In this document: in pieces, positions 1 to 12,380 of the stretch
Layout of the letters: every line of letters starts with the position of its first letter
Numbering within the stretch: the first letter of the stretch is position 1
Assembly: GCF_047495875.1 (NCBI RefSeq)
Contig: NC_092470.1
Span: forward strand, 15,475,001-15,539,000
DNA length: 64,000 nt
Reading direction: 5' to 3'
Source of the DNA: Pithys albifrons albifrons
Taxonomy: Eukaryota > Chordata > Aves > Passeriformes > Thamnophilidae
Program-made: the position numbers and the translations under genes
The notes under the pieces: model-generated
Database searches by the model: none
Told to the model about the DNA's origin: nothing
The model's input: the letters and a program-made list of their open reading frames with translations, nothing else

Positions 1-3000
1 GGAGATGGGCAGGAGCCAGTGAGTGACTCTTAGAAATATTATTCAGAGATATTTGCAGTTACTTTGTTAGTTGCAGCCTCTTTTTTGTCTAATCAGGATG
101 AAGGGATGCTTATAAAGATAAGCAGCTTGAAGCCAAAGATCTGGGAGTTAAGGGACTTGTATTAATTTTAAAATTAAATTTAATTTTTTAAACCAAACCA
201 ACCAACAGAAAATGCAGAACAAACCTGCATCTCCACCCTCTTGAAAACATAAAGCCCATCAAAAGTAACAAATTCAGAGGTAGACATCTCTGAACAAAGT
301 GAAAATTGAGTATTTGTCATTAAAGCCATTAGCTCCAGGAGAGTGACTGGGCAGAGCCACCTGAGCTCATGAAAGGTCACTGAGGAGGAGTAATAGGAAC
401 AATTTTGGGCAACCTGTCTCAATAACAAGAGACCATCATGAACCTTCCTATATTTATGCCACTTGTCCAACTAGGGTTGCTTCCCTAAGGCAGAGGCAAC
501 CTCCCATTAAACACCCTTAACTGGGCCCTTCTGACGTGATTAATTTTAAATGGAATATTCAGGTTCTTTTAATTCATTTCCCAACTTAAAAGGTAATTCC
601 AGGTCCACTGGGCAGAATCGCTGTCGTCTCCCAGAACCTCTATCCTACCCCTCTCTGAGAGGGCTGGAAAAGAGCTTTGTTTCATCTTTCAGCTGTGGTT
701 GTAGATGCTTAATTAAGGGAGACAAGCCCATAATGATAACAGCAGCTGTTCTCTCCCCTGGGCAGAAAGAGACTCTTCAGGGACAGGGTCCTCCTTGGCA
801 CAAGGGAAAATATTCTTATGAAAGCAGCACTGAAGAGGCTGGCAGCTCCCCACGGCTTCTGACTTTGAAAGAAACCTCAGGAAAACATACCCGTGGCCTG
901 TAGTTTTGGCAAGTGGAGGGAAGGCTGTGCACTAGGGATGAAATGCTGAATAATACTCTCAGGAACATAGTCCTCTGGATCCAGCCTCCAGCGTTTGTGC
1001 TTATAGTGCAACTGACTGCTAACAATTATATTGGAAGTAATCTTAGACTGGGGGATTATCCTGCATCCAGCCAGTCTCCCCACCCCCCAGAACAGACTGG
1101 CATCTGGCATCCCTCACACTTCCCTGCATGGGGTGAATGAAGGGGATACTTGGTTGTGGTTGTCAGAGTGGGCCACCCCCACTGCCTGCCCTGGAAGTTT
1201 TGTGGGAACATAGTGCTGTCCCACCCATAAATAGTATATGTATTAAGTCTTCCCAAAATTCTCTTGCTGAGAAGTTTGCTTAGAATCTGTTGAGAAGTAA
1301 CACTGCCATGAAGAAGAGCATAGCTGGAGCCCCAACTCTATATTTTCCGCAGCGATCCCTGCAGATCCCTGCTGAGCAGCCCCTCCAGTGGGCAAACTTG
1401 AAGGGAGATGGGTGGGAAGGAGGTGCAAGAGGCCAATGGGAACCCATGGCTGCTCACTTGTAAAAGTCTGGCAGGTCCCAGGACAGCACCCTAAATGCGT
1501 GGCCATCTGCTGTAAGAAGCAAACGGTAGATTTGACCCAAAGCCAGTTAAGGTCAGTGAAAGAGTTCCCATAAACCTCAGTGAGATTTGGGTCAGGGCAA
1601 AGCATGACTATTGTCAAGAGCAAATGCATTTTTCTGATGGTGTTTGCAATGTGAGGAAGTGGAGCAACACAAGTTTTGTTTTTAATTTCCTTTCCTTCCT
1701 GATGGCTCAGCCCTTACCAGAGTAGATTAAATCCAAGTGCAGAAGAAAGCCCAGCACTTTCCTAAATGGTTGGTACAGATAACTGTTATCAGCGCTGGCT
1801 TCCCAGCAGCTTGCCTGACGTCAGGAGGTGATTCCCAGGACTCTCCTTGCTTCAGAAACTTAGGATGGGTTTACCCAGTGCTAGTTGCCTGTGAGTCATC
1901 CTCCACCATTGCAGCATAGTCTCTACCTGAGCAGCAGCCAGGCAACGGGAGATTTGAAAAGACATCACAAAATATGTGAAAACTGCTCTTGCTAAAAGTG
2001 AAAGTTCTGCTGATGGCTTTTGGGAGGGCAGGAGGTGCCCAAACAGAATTTTGTGCAGAACCTTAACGTACCCATATACTCCTCTGTAGGATCAAAATTA
2101 CCCAGTGTTAAATGGGACATCAGTTGGCAGAAGAGAGCTGTAATCCTGGACAGAAGGAAAAGTGCCCTGAAAGTATGTTTCCATACAAACCACAGTTGGC
2201 ACAATTCCTGGGAAAGAACACAAGGAAATCTGCCTGCATGTAGCTACAGCAGCATCGTGGATTTGATGAAACAGGTGTTTGTGTTTAGCAGCTGGGAGGA
2301 GATGAGCACAGCTCGAAGGCATGCGACTTCAGCCCTGCAAAAAATTGCACTTGGTGTTGGAGCATGTGGGTTTTTTCTTGCAAAGTCTCTTTGGTGGCTG
2401 CTGCCCAAGGCAATTAGCATGGAGAAAAATTGCTTGAAAGGTGGAAATTGCTGGTCCAAGCCCACAGCTATGGCTGGTGTATTTGCACCGTATGTTGAAG
2501 GTGTGGGATCTTGCATCAGGCTGTGCATAGCCTGCCCTGAATTTGCTTGCTATAGTTAGGTACGTGCTTTTACCCGGTTCTTAAACTGAGTTGGCTTCTT
2601 CTGAGGTGTTAACAAGCAAATCTCAGGGACAGGAATGTGAGCCAGCAGGGTAGGTGGAGCAAGTGCCTTGTCCTTACATTTCAAAGATCTCTCAGCATCA
2701 GTTTTTTGCAGTGCACCTAACTAAGCAGGACATGCATTTGGGCAGATTTTTATTTCTTTGTTTGTTTGTTTTCTGCAGAAAGTGACAAAAAATGAATTAT
2801 TGAGCTTTTTTCTCAAGAATTCTACTAACCCAGCCTGAGTCTTTAATCTTTTGCAAAGCATGTCCAAACTACCTGTAAATGCTTTGGAGAAAGAGACCTA
2901 TTTTGTGAGCATTAAGCAATATGTATATCTTCAAGGATGCGGCTTTTTAGAAATCACCATGAAGATGAGCATTTTGGCAGAGGGTGATGGAGACAGCATT

Positions 3001-6000
3001 GGGTGCAGGGAGATCTATTAAATCACCACATGGTGCATGTGTTTTTGTAAGGAGTGTCTGACCAGGATGTTTGCATGCACTGATGTGATCCTGCAAGCTG
3101 TTTGTATGTAGAGTGTATGTAAATATTAGGAGACAGGGCATCAGAGTGATTGCAGCTTAAGTAGGAAAACACTGCTACAACAATGCCACTGCGTTCATAA
3201 TCCTCCGTGAGTGTTCACTGCTTTAGTTAAATATGCAGAGACTGATGGAGATTGCCAGTGGATTAGCTCTCCTGTGACTGGTGCCAGGGATTGATTAGCA
3301 TAAGCAAATTTCTTCTCCAGCTTCCCATCAGGAGAGAAATGAAGCAAGCGGTCCCTCCACTGCCTTGAAGGGTGTTGTGATGCTACAGAGGAAAATTGGA
3401 GTGGGAAACAGTTTGCTCCCATTTTAACTGGTGGGATCAAAGTAATCCTATGACTTCTGTAGTGAGTGCATCCCCACAGTTTACCTTGCAGAGCTCACAA
3501 ATCGGCTGCTGTAATTTTTCTTGTGCTTGCAAATGTAATTTTGAGGATTGTGGAACTTTTGTCATTGCATGATTTGTTTCTGTGCCATCTTTTCAGTGAT
3601 CCTATTTCAGCAGCTGAATAAAGCAGGCACCTAAAGGCCAATAGAAATAGGTTTGTGGGCTGGGGGTTTGGTTATTTGGGATTGGTTGGTTGGTTTGGTT
3701 TGGTTTTCTGCTTGAGTTTTCCTTATTTCTGTTTTCATCAGAATGAGGCACAAGCCAGCTAATGGGTGTGGTTTTGAGCTGCTACAAGTGTACCTAGTCA
3801 TTATGGAAAGTTCAGGGGTGCACACTGAGCTTGTGCTCAGAATGCAGAAGTCCAATTGCTTGTTGTGCCTTTCCACAGACATTCTGTGTGTGCATCAGGA
3901 TCCCCTGGGACTGTCAGGTGTTGGTATAACATTGATCCTTTCCAATGTAGCCTTGATACTGCTGGGGACATGGATTTGCTGATAAAACAAACTTAAAGCT
4001 TGGTAATATTTGAAAAATATAGGGTGGTTGACCAGGCAAAACACCTGCTTGTAGGAATCAGATTTCATCTCAAAGTCAGCAGACATTTCCTTGGAGAAAT
4101 CCTGGGTTCATATTGAAATCAATATTTAAAGGGACACTGATAGTCTGGGGAGAAACCTCTGTGTAAGGTGCTTTCAAGTCCTAGCAACCTCTTTGGGGAA
4201 TAACAGCTGAATTCTTAATACAGGCCAAAACAAAGAACTGTTCTGTAAAGTGGTGAAATAGTCTTTTCCAGCAGGCGGGAGAAAGGATAGTGCCATGGGC
4301 TCTCTCTGTAGCCTAGAAGAATCACTTTAGAAGTTTGTTATGTCTGTTGCATGGGCATGTTTTTTTTAATTGCCTCTTGATAAGTAAATTAAATCCCCCA
4401 ATCGGCTTTAGAATCAGTCATTAAATCTTATTAAACACAGGGGTAAATAAGTAATTCTGCAGTATTTCCATACAGTGGTGAGTAGATGGCATTAAAAACC
4501 CAAATCTTCATGAAACAAGAGCTGATTTTACAAGGTGCAGAAAGTGATTTGGTATCTTGATGGAAATGTCTGATCAGAGAAGAGGGGAAGAAACTGACAG
4601 GAGATGTCCAAGCATGCCTGATTTCAAACTCTGTAATAATTTCTTTCACTGACTGAAGGCAGGGCTATCAAATCCCTTTATGTCTCTCCCATGAAAAGTG
4701 GTCCTAGGGAAATGGGAGAAATACGATTCAATCCAACACTTCTGCTTTGCAGGCTTGCTGCTTGCTGGAGCTGGCCAAAAGCAGCTGCAGGTCTGCCAGT
4801 GAGAAATACAATGTCTTGGGACAGCACTGTCAGATCTTTCTCCAGGTGTTGTATTGCACACACAGATGCAGGCTGAGCTGTTATGGTGGAATGAATAAGA
4901 AGAGCTCAGTTTATTCTAATGCATTTTGTGTCCCTGATTACTAAAGCGCTGCATAATGTTTGTACATCTTGCAGCACTTCTTAGGGAGGGACTGGCTTTC
5001 GTTGAAAGCTGGAAAAGTAATAAGATGAAGTGAATGGTCCCTAGGGAGGTGATGGCTGAGCAGGAAATTCAGCCTCTCACTACCCTGGGAGCACCAGGAA
5101 ATCCTTCCCTGTCTTTGGCATCACTTGAGTATCCCTAATGAGATGTCTGAGGGTTTTGGGCTCCTAAAGACAAAACTAATAAATAATATGTGTGCTACTG
5201 TACAGATGGGATGAACCTCCCCAGCCTCTTCTCTCCTCCCCACCTCATCTCATACCAACACAGGGCTGGAACTGCTTTGATCCCTGTCAGAACAAAGACT
5301 GAACATTAAAGTGAATCACCCCAAAGTTGCTTCTCATTAATCGACAGCTGCAGGCACTTGGAAACATCTGTCCAGATTGTCTGAACGTTCCCTTTACTTC
5401 AGTGGTTGCACTGAGGAAGCGGAACAACTTGACTCACACCAGCACCACTGGTTCACCTTTCCTACAGTTGGGCCCAGCAGTGTGAGTGAGCAGAAATCAC
5501 AAGGGAGCAGGAGGTGGGATAGGCAGCTGGTTGTGTAGACAAGGAGTCAAATGGGAAAACTGTGTCTCTGCATGTTAAACAGTGGGGTCTGAGTGGGCAT
5601 GCAGGCTTCCCTGCACTCATATGGGCACAGGGTGGCTCATGGGTCTGCTGTCTGCCAGGGAGGATGGGCAGTGCCAGATGACTCCAGTAGATTATGCCGG
5701 GGGAAGAAGCCATCTGGCCAGGAAACAGCCTCTACCCTTACTGTGCGTTTTCGAGGTTACAACAACTGATAAAAATCAGAGAAAACCCACTGAGGCAACG
5801 AAATCTGCCCACTGGGTTGGAATGTGGGAGCTTTTATCTCAAACCCTTGGGAGGCAGTGCCTGGTGGGTAGGAGGATGCAGCATCTCCAGTCTGTACCAT
5901 CACGCCTTTGGTTCTCACAGGCTGTGCTAGAGTGGTGTCTCTTTAAGGGCAGGTTACAGAGCCCATGAATTACAATATTCCAGTAATCCCTTCACATTGG

Positions 6001-9000
6001 CCTGCCTGGTCCTCCCCGCAGCAGGAAATGTGGGACAAGCAGGGTTTTGAGATTATCTTGTGCTTTGCAAAGCCAGTTCCCTTTGTACTTTAGAAAGAGC
6101 TTACTCCTGCAGCAGGCAAGGGGCTGGGGACGACATTCCTGATGGGATGCTGTCCCGTGTCCACAGCAGCACTCCCAGGGCCATGGTAGTGTGAATGTGC
6201 ATGTGTACTCTGTCCTCTTCCTCTCCCAGTACACCTGTGTTTTGTGATGGTTGCTGAACCATCCAGTTGCTGACATCTTTGACAGAGGCATCCTTAGCTG
6301 CCCCAACCCTATCCTCCACAGGGATGTAGTTGCTTGATGCAAGGACAACACCCATTTTGCATTGGGGTTTCTCACATCTTCCAAAGTGATGGGCTTTTTG
6401 CCCATCAAAGCTGTCCCTTGGGGTGGTGCCAGGGGAAAGAGGTATTGCTCTGGCCATGTGCTGTGCTGAAGGTGTGCTGATCCTTAGGAGCACAGTGAAT
6501 AATCTATGCTCTTAAATTTCATGCAAATGACAAGGCAGGAGCAACCTGGGTCAAGGGAACCCAGGAGATACCAGTGACATCTCCATAACTAAATAAAATA
6601 GGATCCTCTACAACACCAGGGGTTTGCCCATAGTTTGGAAATGCTGTGTGATTCACTGCTGATGGTTCCTACTCTGATAGCCCTGTGAGTGGTGCTGCTC
6701 TGGGAGATGCTTCTTTTCTTCCTCCTGTCTCACCTACCCAGCTCAGCTTTGCCTGGCACATGTTGGCAGCTCTCCAGAATAACTTTTCTCATGTTCTCAT
6801 CCCCTGGTGACGCTGAGATTTGAAGCGAAATGACTTGGTATTCTTTAGCTGCTCACATATTTTTTTTCTCAGCCCATGACTGTGCACTGAACCTGCTCTT
6901 ATTCCTCGGTGAACTGTACCTGAGATGCCTCCTCACTGCAGCTTGGTGAGACTGGCAAGCCTTGCTGCATCTCCCTCAATGCCTTATTTCCAGCCAGGAG
7001 GGTTTCTCCTGGGAGTTACTGTCCCCAGTTAATCATTACAGGGATTGAGTTGATGCTTCACCTGTTTCACCTGGTGCACAACACAGGTTTGCTCATGTTT
7101 CAGGATCCTGTTGCTGCTGGAAAGCAAATTGGATCACCAAGGGACAGCTCTGTATTACTGAAATACTGACATCTTTTATCCCTGTCTTTGCAATTTGGTT
7201 CTCATGCACTTTGCATTACTCACTGAGCATCTCTGTGCCACCATCTCGCCACAGATGTGGTACCTGCTGCTGCTCCTTCCCTTGGCTCTAATGGAAAACT
7301 GCATTACCAGTCTTAGGCCTTACTAGTGATAAAATCTCATCAGAAAATGTCAGATCTAATACTTGCCTCTGTCCCAATCCTTTCCTCAGCCTCTAGAAAA
7401 TGTTAGTTGACAAGACAGAGTAGGATTTGGCAAATTCTTCTGTTTGAAACGATGGGGAGGAAAATATTTCTGATTTCTCAGTCCAGCCTGGCTTGTTGCC
7501 TTTTTTTTCCTGCCCTTTTGAGAGGCAGGGAGACTGATGAAGGGGTGATAGAGCAGGTAAGCTGAAGATTATTAGCTGTTTTCAAACTAGAATGTAATTG
7601 TCCTTTAAAAGGACCTGAACTGAAAGGAAGTATTTCTGAGCTTTGAAATAAAATGTTTCAATTGTCTTAAGGCAGAGTTGGTTTGGTTTTTAATTCACAT
7701 CTCTGGAGTATTTCTAAGAATTACCGTAATTGGTTAAGAATTTAAAAAATACTCTCAGATACTCTCAGATTTAAAAATAAAAATACCATCAAATTGCTGT
7801 ACCTATACTGATTGCTGGTTTTATTGGCATCAGTGGGAGTTTCCCAAAAGACTGGTGGATCCAGGATTGGGTCTTTGATCTGTTTGCTCCTGGCATTAGT
7901 GACCTCTGGCTCTGTTAAATCTGGCTGATCTGAAAGTTAGAGGGAAACATGGGAAAAGACTATGCAAGTAGTATTAAAGCTGACCACAAATTTAGCCCAT
8001 CTTTATCCTTAGCAGTAACCCCAGGACTGGAAAAAAAGGTTTTGCAAGACCTCCTTCTCTACTAAGCAGCAGGTTCATGATTCCCTGACTACTTGGGTGA
8101 TATGGAAGGTGTTTTCCCAATAATGGGTGTGGTTTGCCATTTTGCAGAATTTCTGAAAAGAGGAAGGATGTCTTAAGCTAATTCTGACTTTCCTAATTTT
8201 CCCCCGAGTCCTCAGTTCTACATAAATGTTCGACCACAGGCACTATCCCAATTGACTAATAGCCTACTTCTTGTGCCCAGTAACATGCTCTGTTGATCCT
8301 TGAGCATAGTCCTGCTCTGTACAGACCCTAAGCTATCCATTGTTTTTCCACAATCTGCTTGATTTGTGAATTAAAGTGTAAAATACTATTATTGCAACAG
8401 TAGGATTTTGTTGGAGTCTCAAAAAAAATGACAAAAAGGGCATAGAGACAGTTGTTTTCTTGACTTTTGGACAAACTATACAAAAAATAAAAACACAATT
8501 AACATGAGGGTTTTTTAAGCTAGCCTAGAGGTGAATAATAATTTAATAGCTTTTAAAAGATCATAGAGGTGTTTTGGTGGATCCTTTATCCCACATTGCC
8601 CTCTAGTGAGGACATTGCAGAGCAAATTGTGCTTTCCTGGCAGCACCAGGATATGAAATGTGGTATTTTAATAGCTGAGCTTGTTTCTCAAGCCTTGTAA
8701 CTGCTTGTTTCTGATGTGGTGATAATTGTGATACCACAGTGTGAGGAGGGGAAGAGTTCATCTGTCACATGTGCTCGTACCTGTACATGCACTGGCCACT
8801 GCTTTCTTGACATTTGCTTTTTCCTGAGCTATCTGCCTCTGTAAGCATTTCTCTGCTGCTGCTGAATCACCAGCCACAGGTCCCTGCTTTCTTCTGCTTT
8901 GGGAAAAGGGGAAAATTTTCCTTGGGGGCAGTTTGGTGAAGAATAATCTTTTTCCATGTTCTTTGGCTTAATCCTTTGCTCCATGATACTCCAGTACTTG

Positions 9001-12000
9001 ATTTTGCCTGTGTATATATGGTCAGACAACCCTGCCTGTGGTTTGGAGATCATCACAGGACAAACCTCCATCCCTCTTTAACCCAACACTGGTGCATCCA
9101 AAGGTGTTGCCTAGAGGACTAGAACTGCCCCTTGTCCTCCTGCCTATGTAGCTGTGTCACGAGACACATTGGTGCCCCAAGACAATTTTGGTGTGTTCCC
9201 AGTTCTCTAGAGCTGTTAAACACAGAAAGTCATCAACAAGTAATGAGTTTCAAAAACTAAACAAAACCAATAAAAAAGAAGGAACACAAATACCTGCTGC
9301 CTCTGGAGTGCAGGTCTCACCTAAACCTGCCCTGTGATGCCCAGAGCTGCCCGCTCCTGGGATGTGGCTGCCCCAGATTAGCTGTCTGATGGCTACCCAG
9401 TCCTTTTACTCACACACAGGTCCCATCAGGGCAGTGGCTCAGCAGCTCCCTCAGTTCCTTGATGCCTGTGGGAACCTGTCACAGCCCAGGGTGCTTTACT
9501 GCCTGAAGCAGACTTCCCTTGGAGGGCGGCCATCCCTGGAGATGTGAACCCTCAGGAAGCTCTGGGTGTTGGGTACCAAGGTCTGGGCTGAAGATCTGGG
9601 TCTGGTAAGAAGAAGGTGCTCAGGTCTGCCTGGACTTTCCCTAGTACCTTCTAGGGCAGAGAAATAACAGCAAAGCAGTGTCCAGAGTCCTGAAGTCCAA
9701 GGGCTCTTCATCCAAGATGTGGGCTCTGTCACTGCCCCAGCTGTTATGGGGCCCAGTGTGTCCTTATGTGCTTGGCTATAATTATGTAGAAATTCATGGT
9801 TAATGTTCAGCCATCAAAGATTAACCTGCTTTTCAATTACTGGCTTATTCATCAGAGTAGTAGTCATGACCATCTCTGCTAGATGCTGTTTAAACTCTCT
9901 GACCGAAAACTTAACAGTTTTAGAACAATTCTAAACCCTGTGATTTCCTACATGTGGACAGGGAAAGGGCACAACCTGATTGTGCATGTGGCAAATACGT
10001 GGGTGATGACAGTGCCCTGCTGCCATTGCTGTCTTCCCAGGGGCCGTAGGACCCCAGGAACAACATCGTGTCTGGGAAGCCAGGATGAGTAGTGCTGTCA
10101 CACAGCCAGCTCCACATGGCACTCGTGGGCTAAATGACAAACGCTAATGCCATCTAGTGACAAAAAAAAATGTGACATGGATATTTTATAAAATGCTATT
10201 GGAAGTCTTATAGCCCTAATTGGGGCTGGCCTTGGGGGCTGGAAAGGAGGGAAATGGTGCTGGGAAAAGCAATCCTGTTTTTTCTGCTCTTCCCACCGGT
10301 CTCTTCCCTCATTTCATATTCCATGAAATGCTTCTGCAGGTAACCAAGGACTGGAATCTCCCACATGAGGCTTTAAAAATACCCAAGAGAGCAAGGCACA
10401 AGCTTCCTAGGCAGCTCTGTTGCTCGAGGAGCACTAATTCCCCACTTTACTGCTGGATCATGGAGCAGAAACCCAACATCCCGGGACAAGGTGACTGCAG
10501 GAGGGGAGTTGACTGGTTCACTAGTGACATGAACATCATGGGCAGAGACCCTGGGGACTAATTTAAGCTGGCAGCACAGCTGCCTTGCAGTGCCATTGCT
10601 GCAGCTTTGAGCTTGGCTGAGACAGGGCAGGGGATGGCAGCTCCTCCTGTTGCCCTGACAGCAGTGACTCCTTACTGTGGCTCATACAACCTGTCAATTT
10701 TTCCTCCCAATACCTTTGTTTCCTCATCCTGCTGTAGGCGAGTGCCACGTAGGCATTAACATGCTGGGTTTCTGTGTAAGCAGCTGGCTGGAGGCACTGC
10801 TGCTTTGTACCTAGTTACTAATTGATTCAGCCAGGTCCCAGTGCCAGCAACCTGGAGGAATTAGTTTGCAACCTGCATTTTAAAAATGAAGGTGCAGTTG
10901 TTTCTCAACATGTCATCTTATTCTGCTTGGCTAAACGGTCACCAGCAGGTGCAGTTTGCCTTGTGTAAGGCTGTTGGTCTCCTGGGAATATTTTGCAGCT
11001 CTGATAATTTCTCCAGTTCCTGAGAAATGCATAAAGAGAGAACCTGGGGATTCAAAGTTTCCTGATAAGGAACGTGCTGGCTGAGATAGCTGCAATGAAG
11101 TGCATTATGAATGTGCCGAGATGCCAGCCAGCACCCCCGGAGAGATATGGAGAGGGATGTGGGATGTATCCTGAACGTGGGTGAGCAAAGCACCCAGATG
11201 CAAATAAGCTCCTTTATGGGCCATTTCTGAAGTGCAGTGACACTAAGACTGGTGCCAGCACAGGCTGGCACATCGCTGATGAGGGTCCCAAAGAGCTGTC
11301 CCCCTCTCCAGGCACACAGATCTATCAGCACTGCCTTGCCTCAGAGCAAGCAGAACAAGCAGATTTTTGCTCTGCTCTGCACTGCTCAGACTTGTCCCTG
11401 CTTCCTTCAGAAAGCCATATACAAGGGTCCTTGGGGACTTTCTGTTGTTTTTCCTAAATGATGTTGTTATCCCAAATGTGAAGGTATCAAATACATTCTT
11501 ATTGTCTAATTTACAAATGTTTAGGGTTATTTTTGCTGATTCTTCTTCTGGATTATCCTTGTGTCCCCCTGCCTTTCTGCCCTGGATAATTGAGAGCTGG
11601 CAGTGCGCCTGTAATTTTCCTGTTTCAAGGCCAAAATGGAAGTGAGAATAAATGGTTCTAAGTACTGTATTGAAACAAATAACTAATTTAGTCACAATAG
11701 CTCTTCTTCTGGCATTACACTGGTAATTTCATGCAGGTTTTGCAAGGGGACTGAACAGTTGTGAGAGGCTGGAAGAGCCACAGACCTTGGGGATTATTTG
11801 CCATGTGGGTATGATGTGGAGAAGTGCTCCTTCTGTAAAGGGACTTTTATCTGGCAGGCTGTGACAATGCTCATTTCATAGATTTGCTGTCCCTAAATTC
11901 TGAAAATTCTACCTACCAGGAATTTAGCTGGAGGTGGCAAAGATTTCCCTATAGGGAGAAGGCAGATCTGCTTTATCTCATGCTTTTGAGTAAGATATCT

Positions 12001-12281
12001 TTTAGAGCAGCCAGCCGACCAGCACAAAACATTATGTCCACAATGTCTTCTCAGCTCAATAAAAATCCTTCAGCATTATCACACCTCCATCTGTTCTTTT
12101 TCCTGAGGAGATATGGAAAAGCAAAACACATTTAGGGTGCTCTTTTGCCTGAAGCATTCAACAGAGACATATCCCTATCTATTTGGCATCAGGAGTGTAA
12201 TAGCATCATGCAGGAGGTAACCAAAACAACCTGCAGTAACCAGAACCTGGTACTAATTTTCTCTTTTCTCTCTCCTTGTAG
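1..12281 (+). other. SLCO3A1: 3' part of a large SLCO3A1 intron (no gene seen)
   Basis: This stretch precedes the first exon in the window and must be intron, because that exon starts at the third position-class of a codon equivalent to human residue 216. I see no exon of the transporter here and no other recognisable protein. Open frames up to about 180 codons occur but have no recognised homology, no splice context and no bias. Minor features are a TTGG-rich tract near 3660-3710 and a 10-bp doubled motif (ACTCTCAGAT) at 7751-7770. It ends in the pyrimidine-rich acceptor of the 12282 exon. Confidence 0.75.
3660..3712. repeat. TTGG-rich low-complexity tract
   Basis: The + strand here is almost entirely T and G, with repeated TTGGTT units. 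It is simple-sequence DNA inside the upstream intron and has no coding potential. Confidence 0.6.
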
Positions 12282-12380
12282 GGATCCTGTTTACGATGCT
12301 GGTATTTGGACCAGCCTGTGGATTTATCTTGGGCTCCTTCTGTACCAAAATCTATGTGGATGCTGTCTTCATTGACACAA
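12282..12380 (+). CDS. SLCO3A1: SLCO3A1 coding exon encoding TM5 (human residues ~216-249)
   Basis: This is an internal exon of the organic anion transporter OATP3A1, a plasma-membrane, sodium-independent carrier of prostaglandins, thyroid hormone and other organic anions. It begins after a pyrimidine-rich acceptor ending TTGTAG and stops at donor A|GTAAGG. The reading frame starts with two bases of a split Gly codon, then ILFTMLVFGPACGF and on through FCTKIYVDAVFIDT, ending with one base of a split Ser codon. The hydrophobic run with a central GPACG is transmembrane helix 5 of the family, followed by the start of the next extracellular loop. The identification rests on near-identity to human SLCO3A1 as I remember it. 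Upstream exons are outside the window. Confidence 0.95.

Noticed and set aside
2020..2559. Open frame of 179 codons on the + strand in the upstream intron
   Set aside because: No recognisable homology or domain, odd composition rich in Trp/Cys/Ser, no splice or promoter context. A frame of this length is expected by chance in 64 kb read six ways.
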